Source: Protula sp. h YS-2021
Lineage: Eukaryota; Annelida; Polychaeta; Sabellida; Serpulidae
Assembly: GCA_949752745.1 (NCBI GenBank)
Contig: CATKHT010000031.1
Location: forward strand, 24,926-88,925
Reading direction: 5' to 3'
DNA: 64,000 nucleotides
Part shown: piece after piece, positions 33,486 through 45,600 of the stretch
How positions within the stretch are numbered: the stretch's first letter is position 1
Layout of the letters: each line of letters starts with the position of its first letter
Position numbers and translations under genes: made by a program
The notes under the pieces: generated by a model
The model's input: the letters and a program-made list of their open reading frames with translations, nothing else
The model's database searches: none
Told to the model about the DNA's origin: nothing

Positions 33486-36400
33486 TTTTTTGTCAATGTA
33501 TGATGGGTGGATTCGACTGAATCTTAAATTCGTCTAATCATTTCTAGAGGAGTGTGGATTCAAAACAATGCATGCAGGGAAATGGCTTTCGTTTCTCATA
33601 GATTGCTATTTTCGCCTGAAACTGCGGTCCTTATAATTAAACATTTATTTTGTCTATTTCTATTAGCTCAGTTTGTCCGTAAATTTGGCTAGAATTGCTT
33701 TGCTTTTTTAAATGATAGATCTAATATCGCTTGTACGATGGCCTGAATTTTTTTGTACTTAAGTCTTAAAGCTTCTTCAACCTTGGATTTTATGTGAGGA
33801 ATAAGATAAACTCAATACTTTCAATGTCGTGCAACGGAAATTAACAAACCCGTTGAGAAAATGCTGGTTACGCCAAATATTCCACCTTGTACTATTGGAG
33901 TAATATTGAATTCAAAAAAAAAATATACTTTCAGATCTGGTTACACGGTTTCTCTTCTCTCTGTTAAAACTAGCGGTCTGTGTTGCACCTGATATTAGAA
34001 TTTCCTAATTTTCTATTTGAAATGATGGGCCCAAAACCGCTAGGAATGATTGTCTTTATGATCTTTTGTAGTATGATCTTAAACGCTTCAATTTTCTACA
34101 ACTGCGTGGTCAAATCTCTTATATGTGTGTTTTATTATTTTTTTCGCAAAGAGATAGGGTCTGTATAATCTGAAATGTTACATTTCTCTGAAGTTTTTTG
34201 TTAGGACTAAGTGTAACTGCTCGATATATTGTCATTATTTTTCTGATTGTACAGACCAAGGTCTGATGAAAGTGAAATTGTTATTGTTTATGACATAATC
34301 CTTGAGGCCATCCCGTCTCCTCTTGATATTTCTGCTTTTGAGAAAGAAAAATATATTCTTAAAAAAATCGTGAAAGGGGATCCTTAGAATAAACCATCTT
34401 AGGTTTGGCAACATTGATATGGGCTGCCTTGAAAAAGTGGGTCAAATATACTTTAAATCCACCCCCCTCCCTACTCCCACCTACCCCGAGAACCAAGTTA
34501 TCTATGCGGAGACATTTGAAACAATACTTTTAATGTCACGCAACGGAAATTCACAAACTTCTTGAAAAAATGCTGGCTACGCCCGATATTCCATGTCGTA
34601 CTGTTTGAGTGACATTGAATTAAAAAAGGGACTTTTAAGATCTAGTTACAAGGTTTTAAGTGGCATAAAAGTGCTACACATTTACAATTCAGCATTTATA
34701 CAATTGAAAGAAAAGAGAACAACAACTTTTTATGCTTGTAATGTGTGGTAAATTCCGGTTTTCAAACTGGAGAAGCTTACTCTAATAGTTTGCAGGCTGT
34801 TTTTCACATTTACATGTTATTTTACACAGTTTATCTGAATGTGCTATAGACGACGTTATACATTTATTTTTCTCTTATCTCTGTTAAAATTAGCTGTATT
34901 TACACATGCGGTTAGAATCTTCTAATTTTCCTTTTGAATCGATGGGCCCAAAACCGCTACGAATGACGGACTTTATTTTCTTTTCATTGGTGGTATGATC
35001 TTAAAACGCTTCAATTCTCTACAATTGCGTGCATAAATCTCTTATGTGTGCGTTTTATTATTTTTTTCGTAAAGAGATAGGGTCTGTTTACTCTCGAATG
35101 TTACACTTCGCTGAAGAATTTTGTTTGAACTAAGTGTAACTGCTCGATATATTGTCATTGTTTTTCTGATTGTACAGAACAAGGTCTTCTGAAAGTGAAA
35201 TTGTTATTGTTTATGACATAATCCTTGAGGCCATCCCGTCTCCTCTTGATATTTCTGCTTTTGAGAAAGAATATTATATTCTTAAAAAAATCGTGAAAGC
35301 GGATCCTTACAATAAACAATCATAGGTATTGCAACATTGATATGGGCTGCCTTGAAAAAGTGGGTCAAATATACTTTAAATTCACCCCCCTCCCTACTCC
35401 CACCTACCCCAAGAACCAAGTTATTTATGCGAAGACATTTGAAACAATACTTTTAATGTCACGCAACGGAAATTCACAAACTCCTTGAAAAAGTGCTGGG
35501 TACGCCCGATATTCCATGTCGTACTGTTTGAGTGACATTGAATTTAAAAAAAGGACTTTTAAGATCTAGTTACAAGGTTTTAATTGGCATGAAAGTGTTA
35601 CACATTTACAATTCAACATTTATACAATTGAAAGAAAAGAGAACAACAACTTTCTATGCTTGCAATGTGTGTTAAATTCCGGTTTTCAAACTGGAGAAGC
35701 TTACTATAATAGTTTGCAGGCCGTTTTTTTTATATTTACATGTTATTTTGTGCTATAGACGACGTTATACATTTATTTTTCTCTTATCTCTGTTAAAAAT
35801 AGCTGTATTTACACATGCGGTTAGAATCTTCTAATTTTCCTTTTGAATCGATGGGCCCAAAACCGCTGCGAATGACGGACTTTATTTTCTTTGCATTGGT
35901 GGTATGATCTTGAAACGCTTCAATTTTCTAGAATTGCGCTCACAAATCTCTTATGTATGCGTTTTATTATTTTTTTTTCGCAAAGAGATAGGGTCTGTTT
36001 ACTCTGGAATGTTACATTTCTCTGACGAGTTTTGTTTGGACTAAGTGTAACTGCTCGATATATTGTCATTATTTTTCTGATTGTACAGACCAAGGTCTTA
36101 TGAAAGTGAAATTGTTATTGTTTATGACATACTCCTTGAGGACATCCCGTCTCCTGTTGATATTTCTGCTTTTGAGAAAGAAAAATATATTCTTAAAAAA
36201 TCGTGAAAGCGGATCCTTAGAATAAACAATCTTAGGTATTGCAACATTGATATGGGCTGCCTTGAAAAAGTGGGTCAAATATACTTTAAATCCACCCCCC
36301 TCCCTACTCCCACCTTTCCCAAGAACCAAGTTATTTATGCGAAGACATTTGAAACAATACTTTTAATGTCACGCAACGGAAATTCACAAACTCCTTGAAA

Positions 36401-38300
36401 AAGTGCTGGGTACGCCCGATATTCCATGTCGTACTGTTTGAGTGACATTGAATTTAAAAAAAGGACTTTTAAGATCTAGTTACAAGGTTTTAATTGGCAT
36501 GAAAGTGTTACACATTTACAATTCAACATTTATACAATTGAAAGAAAAGAGAACAACAACTTTTTATGCTTGTAATGTGTGGTAAATTCCGGTTTTCAAA
36601 CTGGAGAAGCTTACTCTAATAGTTTGCAGGCTGTTTTTCATATTTACATGTTATTTTACACAGTTTATCTGAATGTTCTATAGACGACGTTATACATTTA
36701 TTTTTCTCTTATCTCTGTTAAAATTAGCTGTATTTACACATGCGGTTAGAATCTTCTAATTTTCCTTTTGAATCGATGGGCCCAAAACCGCTGCGAATGA
36801 CTGACTTTATTTTCTGTTCATTGGTGGTATGATCTTAAAACGCTTCAATTTTCTACAGTTGGGCGCAGAAATCTCTTATGTATGCGTTTTATTATTTTTT
36901 TTGTAAAGAGATAGGGTCTGTTTACTCTGGAATGTTACATTTCTCTGACGGGTTTTGTTTGGACTAAGTGTAACTGCTCGATATATTGTCATTATTTTTC
37001 TGATTGTATAGATCAATGTCTTTTGAAAGTGAAATTGTTATTGTTTATGACATAATCCTTGAGGCCATCCCGTCTCCTGTTGATATTTCTGCTTTTGAGA
37101 AGGAAAAATATATTTAAGAAAAGGCGTGAAAGCGGATAATCAGAATAAACAAAAATAGGCATCGCAACACTGATATGGGCTGCTTTCAAAAAGTGGATCA
37201 AATATACTTTAAATCCACCCCTTCTGCGCCAAGAACCAAGTTATTCATGCGGAGACACTTTAAACAATACGTCTAATCTCATGCAAGGGAACTCACAAAT
37301 CCCTTGAGATAATGCTGGCTAAGACCGATATTCCACGTCGTACTATATGAGTGATATTGAATTTAAAAAACTTACAATCTGGTTACAAGGTTTTAATTGG
37401 CAAGAACTTTTTATGCTTGTAATATGTGTAAATTCGTGTTTTCAAAGTGGAGAAGATTACTATAATAATTGGTAGGCTCTTTCTTACATTTACAGGCTTT
37501 TTTCATATTGTAGTTGTAATTGACTTGAATGTGTTATAAACAACACCATACATTTATTTTCACTTATCTCTGTAAAAATTAGCCGTCTTTGTTGCACCTG
37601 TGGTTAGAATTTTCTAATTTTTCTTTTTGAATTGGGCCCAAAACCGCTTCAGTGACTGTCTTTATGCTCTTTTTATTGATGTTATGATCTTAAAACGCTT
37701 AAATTTTCTACAACTGCCTGGATACATCTTACATATCGCGGTGTAGTTTTTATTTGGTGAAGGCATAGGGTTCGCATACTCTCCAATATTACATTCTTCT
37801 GAAGCTTTTTGTTCAGACTAATTGTAAATATTCTATAAATTGTCATTGAATTCCGGATTGAATGCAGTAAAGTCTTCTTAAATTAAAAAAGTTGCAATAG
37901 TTTATGACCTAATCCTGTTCAGATTACTGCTTTTGAAAGAAGGTCGTTAGAATAAAAGAAACATAGGCATCGGAATATTGATGTGAGCTGCTCAGATAAA
38001 GTGGATCAAAGATACTTTTACCCCCCTCCCCACAAGAACCACGTTATGGATGGGAAAACTAGTCCCACCAGCCTATAACTGGTTATGGAGGCTATGTGTA
38101 TTCTACATGTGAAGAAATTGTTCTATTTACATATTTATCTTTTTGGGTCCAACAACGATTAAATTGCGGAATTAATATTTTTTAGCATAATGTAATAACT
38201 TTATTCTGTTTGTTGCACACAATATGTGCAATTAAGAAAATAATGGCTGTGACATTTAATTTTACTTATTTTGTACTTTTTATTTTGAAACACTGACGTT

Positions 38301-38347
38301 AAATAACACTGTGTTCATACCTCTTCGGTATGTACACAGTGTTATTT
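38301..38347. other. Long hairpin, copy 2, with a compensatory base-pair change
   Basis: 5' arm AAATAACACTGTGTTCATACC, loop TCTTC, 3' arm GGTATGTACACAGTGTTATTT. Compared with copy 1 a C-G pair is replaced by A-T on both arms, so the stem is retained. Confidence 0.85.
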
Positions 38348-38660
38348 TTTTTTGTCAATGTATGGTGGCTGGATTCGACTGAATTTTAAATTCGGCTAAT
38401 GATTTCTAGACATGTGGGGATACAACACAAAACATGAAGAGAAATGGCTTGCATTTTCCATAGATTGCTTTTTTTTCGCCTAAAACTGCGGTCTTCATAA
38501 TTAAACATTTATTTTTTTATCTCTATTTCTATTACTTCAGCTTGTTTGCTTAGAATTGCTTTGCTTTTTTTAAATGATAGATCTAATATCGCTTGTACGA
38601 CGGCCTAATTTTTTTGTACTTAAGTGGTAAAGATTCTTCAACCATGGATGCTATGTGAAG

Positions 38661-38863
38661 GTTGTATTGTATTGTTCTTTAGATCGCAATCAACTATGGT
38701 CATATCGGGATCCCCCTGCCACATTATACTGAAATGGGGCATTCCAGCCATCCTTCTAACCCTTACATGTGGATTGCCTCACAGGGTAGCAAGGAGGAGT
38801 CAAAGTTTTAAAGTCTTAGGTATGACCCGAACGGGATTCAACCCAAGATCTTCCAGTCTCGAG
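38661..38863 (-). mobile_element. 5'-truncated tRNA-like SINE with 11-bp target duplication
   Basis: Flanked by GCTATGTGAAG at 38650-38660 and 38864-38874. The related copy of the flanking module near 33781-33800 lacks the insert, giving an empty-site comparison. On the minus strand the insert carries a B-box-like GGTTGAATCCC near its start and ends in a short ACAATACAATACAAC tail, as expected of a SINE copied by a LINE. The A box is missing, so the head is truncated. Confidence 0.6.
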
Positions 38864-38920
38864 GCTATGTGAAGAATAAGATAAACTCAATACCCTTAAT
38901 GTCATGCAACAAAAATTCAC

Positions 38921-39614
38921 AAACAAATTCTATGTCGTACTGTTGGAGTGACATTGAATTAAAAGATAACTTTTAATATCTAGTTTTACACTTTTTACAC
39001 TTTTTACACTTTTCAATTCAACACTTTTGCAATAGAAAGTAAAGAGAACAACAACTTTTTATGCTTGCAACGTGCTGTAAATTCCAGTTTACAAAATATG
39101 GAAGAGTAATATAATAGTTTTCAGGCTAATTCTCACATTCTATTTGTTATTGACCTGAATGTCTTATAAACGAGACTGTACATTTATTTCCTCTTATCTG
39201 TATTTCCTTTAGCTCAGTTTGGCCATACATTTATTTTGAGAATTATTGGGTCTGACAACGCTTAAGTGACGGTCATAATTGTTTTACAATCCCAATATGG
39301 GCGCGGGTAGCAAGTTTTGAATGTGTGCCAATTTCAACTGCACTTAAGCTACAAGAAGTCAGCATAGAAAATAGCGTGCACATACATGAATACTTTCGGG
39401 AAACATATCTTAACACATATCAGGATATATAACAATTCCTGTCAAAGGTTCTTGAACAATTTCACTAAATTTACGGTTTATTTATATGAACTAAGTTTGC
39501 CAGCAAATATGGTTCCTCTGTAAATTCCACCTCATCAATTGTTTCAGTAACTGCGTCGTGTATGTTGAACAAGTAACCATTTATCTTTAAGTTGTGAAGT
39601 CAAAGCGCCAAATA
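38921..39614. other. No gene seen; degenerate array tail and decayed duplicate of the next ORF
   Basis: 38.92-39.25 kb looks like a further diverged array unit. 39486-39575 on the minus strand resembles 39790-39880 (shared VEFTEEP/MEFTEDP-like coding), a broken internal duplicate of the following frame. Confidence 0.45.
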
Positions 39615-40064
39615 CTATGCACATAGTTGGTTCATGGTCACGTTTCTAAATGTGTCTCTATTACAGTACACCAATTTCGAACTCTTCAACTGTTTCTGGC
39701 CCATCAAAAACACAAAGTACATGAAAACTTGTTTCGAACATATGCGTATAAGTATCTGAATCCAAATCATGTCTTTTGAACGTTCTTGGTGCTTAATTTT
39801 CCAAAGTTTACGGTTAGTCAGAAAAACTAAATATGCCAATAAAGGCGGATCCTCCGTAAATTCCATATCCTGGATCGCCTCAATAACTGCCAAGTATAAA
39901 ACATGCGCGAAAACACTGTCTTCCGTTAACAAATACACCAAACAGTCTTTTACGTATGCCTGGTCTCCATAGACAACCTGTCCTAGGTCATGACTTAATA
40001 TAAACCTATTGTCAATTACATCAAGTAATTTATTTAAATTTTTCTCCTCAAATGACGGCTCCAT
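39615..40064 (-). CDS. Hypothetical protein, 149 aa
   Basis: ATG at 40064, stop at 39617-39615. I do not recognise it. It is acidic at the N-terminus (MEPSFEEKNLNKLLDVIDNR), with a central hydrophobic-acidic helix-like part (VIEAIQDMEFTEDPPLLAYL) and a basic segment (NRKLWKIKHQERSK). A similar but broken segment follows about 300 bp further on, so the coding unit has been duplicated. It lies between the 0.92-kb array and the 469-bp array with no other gene near. It could be an exon of a larger gene or a retained fragment of a mobile element. Confidence 0.4.
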   Translation of the reverse strand: MEPSFEEKNLNKLLDVIDNRFILSHDLGQVVYGDQAYVKDCLVYLLTEDSVFAHVLYLAVIEAIQDMEFTEDPPLLAYLVFLTNRKLWKIKHQERSKDMIWIQILIRICSKQVFMYFVFLMGQKQLKSSKLVYCNRDTFRNVTMNQLCA

Positions 40065-41040
40065 TTTGTAAAGTTCAGAATTTCTGGGAATAGCGGTTAT
40101 GCTTTACCGGTAATATTGAACTTGTGACATGAACGCATCCGTTGCGCATCAATGGGTATATGCAACAACACGTCTGGCCATGTTGAAACATGTATCTTCC
40201 TGCACGGTGCATACAAACAGCTATTTAAAATTCAAGCGTTTCTAAATCTTTTTTTAAATAGAAAAGTTAACGAATCGAATCATAAAGGGAGTAAAACCCA
40301 TACATATTTTAAAAAATCGAGAACTTTCAGTGCAGGCGCTATACTTTTTTGCAGAATAAAAATAGTGGAAATGGAGGCAATCTTTCAAGTGTTTTGCCCT
40401 ACGAGTTAGTTATGCGCTGTGTTTAAGGACACGGTCAACCCTTTGCGGGCTATATTGTGTCTTCAGCGGTTCAAAACTGTCACACATTTAAAAAAGTGCG
40501 TGAACTGATATATTAAATGAGTTAACTTTATCCGACAAAAACTATTTTGACACAATATTGAAGTTAACTTTATCCGACAAGAATTATTTATTATCGCAGA
40601 CTGGTAATTTGCAAAGGTTTTTGCACTGAAGTGGGAAACATCTGACTAGACGCTAGAACAGAGAAAAAACCCAACAATACATTCTTTTTGCGCTTAATCA
40701 AAGTGCAAGGAGATCTAATTCGGTGACATCACTCGAGCTTCCATATCACGTTTGCACTTCTGTAAGAAGCACACACTCAAGAGATTCCAAACAGCATTCT
40801 TTATAAAAAAGGTCAACTATTTTTTTTCATCCAAATATTAATCGTATCTTTTAGCAAGGTCTCATTTCAGTATGCTATATAACTGAATGTCAACCAGAAA
40901 AAATTGAAGTGAAAATATGAACTAGATCCAGAAGCTCTGAAAGAATGTAAAATATAAAAGGATACAATTAAATTGGACATATATCCCTACACTAATACAC
41001 TCGATACACCAGGAGCCGTATTCACACAATTTATGAATAC
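40065..41040. other. No gene seen
   Basis: AT-rich. Two copies of GTTAACTTTATCCGACAA about 60 bp apart (near 40520 and 40563) are the only structure noticed. Confidence 0.4.
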
Positions 41041-43200
41041 AAATAACTTGAAGTATATGCACAGAAAATTTTCAGAAATGTACTAATAAATGTAACATTA
41101 TCAAGTAATAAATTGGCCTAAAAACTAACCTTGTAATTTATTTTCATCATGGAATTTGTGTCGTGAGGTGTACAGATGACTGCGTAGTTAACCGAGGTTA
41201 ATACGGCGCTTCAGCTAGCGTTAGCAAATCCTTTCAAGTTTTATTACAGAGCAACAGTTTGCCCACTTGGAACACGCTCGAATAAACCACTTACAGAACT
41301 CTTGAATAAATGTCACTGGAAAAGGTATACTTTAAGTAACCAAGCTTTAATTTAAAATTTCATGTTGGGTCGGGTCAAATACGGTTATACTTATCATGTC
41401 AAATGCGAAATAAATACTCGTCTATCTAAGGTTTTCTTGGTCACTTAAAATACACCTTTACCATGTAGCAAACCAACTCTTAAATATATCGAAATGAATA
41501 TTTACACCGTGATGATAGCATGAACACAAATAAACTTAGAGTATATGCCAACACTAACATACTCTCGATGCACAGTACAGCACCCGTATTCGCTGAAGTT
41601 AACTGCACAGTTGACTGATTCGATGAACAGAGCCCGTAGCACACAATTTTCAGAAATGTCTAATAAATGTAACATTATCAACGAAATAAATTGACCTAAA
41701 AACTAACCTTGTAATTTATTGTGATCATGGGATTTGTGTCGTGAGGTGTACAGATAACTGCGCAGTTAACCGCGGTTAATACGGCGCTTCAGCTAGCGTT
41801 AGCAAATCCTTTCAAGTTTTATTACAGGGAACAGTTTGCCCACTTGGAACACGCTCGAATAAACCACTTACAGAACTCTTGAATAAATGTCACGAAGGTT
41901 TTTCTTGGTCACTTAAAATACACCTTTACCATGTAGCAAACCAACTCTGAAATATATCGAAATGAATATTTACACCGCGATGATAGCATGAATACAAATA
42001 AACTTAGAGTATATGCCAACACTAACATACTCTCGATGCACAGTGCAGCACCCGTATTTGCTGAAGTTAACTGCACAGTTGACTGATTCGATGAACAGAG
42101 CCCGTAGCACACAATTTTCAGAAATGTCTAATAAATGTAACATTATCAACGAAATAAAATGACCTAAAAACTAACCTTGTAATTTATTGTAATCATATTA
42201 TTTGTGTCGTGAGGTGTACAGATAACTGCGCAGTTAACCGCGGTTAATACGGCGCTTCAGCTAGCGTTAGCAAATCCTTTCAAGTTTTATTACAGGGCAA
42301 CAGTTTGCCCACTTGGAACACGCTCGAATAAACCACTTACAGAACTCTTGAATAAATGTCACGAAGGTTTTTCTTGGTCACTTAAAATACACCTTTACCA
42401 TGTAGCAAACCAACTCTGAAATATATCGAAATGAATATTTACACCGCGATGATAGCATGAATACAAATAAACTTAGAGTATATGCCAACACTAACATACT
42501 CTCGATGCACAGTGCAGCACCCGTATTTGCTGAAGTTAACTGCACAGTTGACTGATTCGATGAACAGAGCCCGTAGCACACAATTTTCAGAAATGTCTAA
42601 TAAATGTAACATTATCAACGAAATAAAATGACCTAAAAACTAACCTTGTAATTTATTGTGATCATGGGATTTGTGTCGTGAGGTGTACAGATAACTGCGC
42701 AGTTAACCGCGGTTAATACGGCGCTTCAGCTAGCGTTAGCAAATCCTTTCAAGTTTTATTACAGGGCAACAGTTTGCCCACTTGGAACACGCTCGAATAA
42801 ACCACTTACAGAACTCTTGAATAAATGTCACTGGTAAAGGTATACTTTAAGTAACCAAGCTTTAATTTAAAATTTCATGTTGGGTCGGGTCAAATACGGT
42901 TATACTTATCATGTCAAATGCGAAATAAATACTCGTCTATCTAAGAAGGTTTTTCTTGGTCACTTAAAATACACCTTTACCATGTAGCAAACCAACTCTT
43001 AAATATATCGAAATGAATATTTACACCATGATGAAAGCATGAATAGAAATAAAATTGGAGTATATGCCAACACTAACATACTCTCCATACACATTACAGC
43101 ACCCGTATTCGCTGAAGTTAACTGCACAGTTGACTGATTCGATGAACTGATCCTGTAGCACACACAATATTCGGTAGTGTTTCATAAATGTGGTAGCCTT
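41041..43200. repeat. Tandem array of a 469-bp unit (with a ~115-bp optional segment)
   Basis: Two units (about 41642-42110 and 42111-42579) are almost identical, with period 469. Flanking units at both sides are longer because they keep an extra segment (TACTTTAAGTAACCAAGC...GTCTATCTAAG) which the two central units lack. Each unit carries ACTGCGCAGTTAACCGCGG with the 14-bp palindrome TTAACCGCGGTTAA. The outer units are more diverged. Confidence 0.88.
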
Positions 43201-43464
43201 GTAATTTAGTTAGAACATGGAGTTTGCATCGTGAAGTGTACAGTTAACTGTGCATTAATCCTCTGCGAATACGGCCGCATCAGCTAGGGTTGGCATATCT
43301 TCCATGCAAATTGTCCTTGCATGCAGTGCAACACTCTTGACGACATCGAAATGTACATTTGCACCATGATCAAAGCACCGCTTTCGACTAAATAATAATA
43401 ATAAAAAAGTGGAATGGAAACAAATAAACAAAATAAGTATATCCCGACATTAATACACTAGACA

Positions 43465-44403
43465 CACACACCACCCAGTTAGCAAATCTCTGTAATTTGC
43501 TAACTCTAGAAAAGAATTGTATAGGGTATTTTTATCGGATTAATATCAACCACGTTTAAGTGAAGGGGCAAACACGAAGAGGCCTAAAGCCCTAATAAAT
43601 CAAAGAATTTTTAGACTTGTCAAAGACAAAAAAAGCCCAAAAGGAACCCGATCATTACTCTGTTCTGATTTAAACACGCAAAAAAATGACGGCCGGGTAC
43701 AAGATCCGTAAGAGCCGTAAGGCTAATCACTTCCATCGTTATTTTTACACAACCGGCCCTTGCCCCATGAATCTCAAACATCGGCGTCACGTACCCGTTT
43801 TCCATGAAAAGGCAGCCTTTGGCTCACCTTTGCTGTGTCAAAAATAAAAAAAATAGGAAGATAAAAACTGCTTAAGCAGACTATCCAAACTATATCTTTT
43901 GCTAATGTATCCATTAAGACCAATCTAACAAGAAGCAAAAACCGAGACACACACCACCCACTAGGGTTAGCAAATCTTTGTCATTTGCTAACTCTAGACA
44001 AGAATTGTATATGGTATTTTTAATGGATAAATACCAACCACGTTTCTGCCCCTTTAAGTGTAGGGGCTAACACGAAGAGGCCTAAAGCCCTAATAATTCA
44101 AAGAACCCATACATTTTTTAGACTTTTCAAAGATAAAAAATCCCAAAAGGAACCTGATCATTAGTCTGTTCCGATTTATACACGCAAAAAAAGTAACGGC
44201 CTGGTACAAGATCCGTAAGAGCAGTAAGGCTTATCACTTGCATCGTTATTTTCACACAACCGGCCCTTGCCCCATGAATCCTATAAACATCCGCGTCACG
44301 TACCGTTTTCCATGAAAAGGCAGCCTTTGGCTCACCTTTGCTGTGCCAAAAATAAAAAAATAGGAAGAAAATAGTGCTACAGCAGACTATCCAAACTGTA
44401 TCT
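43465..44403. repeat. Direct duplication of a ~0.45-kb segment
   Basis: 43465-43900 and 43948-44403 share CACACACCACCCA, GCTAACTCTAGA(A/C)AAGAATTG, GAGGCCTAAAGCCCTAATAA, CAACCGGCCCTTGCCCCATG and AAGGCAGCCTTTGGCTCACC in the same order. No coding content in either. Confidence 0.85.
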
Positions 44404-44682
44404 TTAATACATTAAAACGAGACACCTATTGCCAATGCCTGTAAAATCCAGTTTCACCACGGTTCTAAATTCCGATCTTCGCAACATGTTGACTATTTTA
44501 AACATTTGGGTGCCACTTGCGAATGAGGTATGTGTTTATAAAAACAATTTTTGGTACACACTGCTAAAATCTTTTTGTTATTTTGTTACTCAATTTAAAC
44601 ATAGGCATCGGACATGCAGAGCCCTCAGCCAATAGCAGTAACATCACTGTGGGCGAGTTACCTCTTTGAGATACCGCACGGA

Positions 44683-45185
44683 CAACAAAAAGTTTTAAAG
44701 TGCGACATACGTACAAACGGACGTACAAATGACAAACTGAACCCCTCCCCCACCTCCGTTGCACATCTACACTATACATACTTTTTTCTTGTAAGGTTTG
44801 GTGAAGATCCGATGAATAGATTTTTAGAAATCGCCCGGACAAAAAAAGTTTAAAGTGCGACGGACGGACAGATGAACGTACAAGTGACAAACTGAACCCC
44901 TCCCCCACCTCCGTTGCACATCTACACTATTCATACTTTTTTCTTGTACGGTTTGGTGAAGATCAGATGAATAGATTTTTAGAAATCGCCCGGACAAAAA
45001 AAGTTTAAAGTGCGACGGACGGACAGATGAACGTACAAGTGACAAACTGAACCCCTCCCCCACCTCCGTTGCACATCTACACTATACATACTTTTTTCTT
45101 GTACGGTTTGGTGAAGATCCGATGAATAGCTTTTGAAATATCGCCCAGACAGAAAAAAGGACAGACGGACGGGCAGACAGACCGA
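44683..45185. repeat. 155-bp tandem repeat, about 3 copies
   Basis: GACAAACTGAACCCCTCCCC occurs at 44731, 44886 and 45041, an exact 155-bp period. Each unit ends in CGGACGGACAGA-type simple sequence. The open frames on it are repeat artefacts. Confidence 0.9.
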
Positions 45186-45600
45186 TAGCAATAGCCTTCA
45201 GCAAATATTGGCCGAGGGCTAAAAAGGCAATATCAAGAATCAATCGCGTTCAGTTACTTGAACCTAAAAAGACTGGAAATGTGTACCAAAAATAATGTTC
45301 ACACACCAAACATTGCAGTGTTTTTATACAAGTCGAACACATCGAACACTACAAGTTAATACATTGAAAGTGAACCCACAAAAAAGTCAATTTCTCACAA
45401 TTCTGGAATTTTTTGAAATATATTTTTTTCTTAACAGATATCGCATTGACTTTTTAAAACCGTTTCTTTTTCTATTTACAATAAGGTTTTGTATAAAAGA
45501 GGAAAAATCAAATTAATTTACAAATTATGTGCATGCGATTTCTGCCAAGTAAAAGTATATTGAACCGGTGAGTTGCAACCTTGTTAAGACGCGTGAAATG

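Larger units (their letters stand above)
33180..38920 (+). repeat. Tandem array of ~0.92-kb units, direct orientation
   Basis: The landmark TGGGCCCAAAACCGCT recurs near 34026, 34942, 35851, 36777 and (diverged) 37633, giving spacings of about 915, 910, 925 and 860. Other landmarks per unit: TGCTCGATATATTGTCATT, GCCATCCCGTCTCCT, GGGCTGCCTTGAAAAAGTGG and CCCGATATTCCATGTCGTAC. A flanking module (CATAACTGGTT(G/A)TGGAGGCTATGT and hairpin) occurs at both ends, 33.18-33.85 and 38.06-38.95 kb. No conserved coding frame runs through the units. Confidence 0.9.

Noticed and set aside
41909..42581. Two identical 67-residue frames
   Set aside because: Duplicate because they lie in two identical tandem units; no start context or similarity.
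44683..45185. CRISPR-like regularly spaced repeats
   Set aside because: The 155-bp unit repeats entirely with no unique spacers, and the DNA is eukaryotic.
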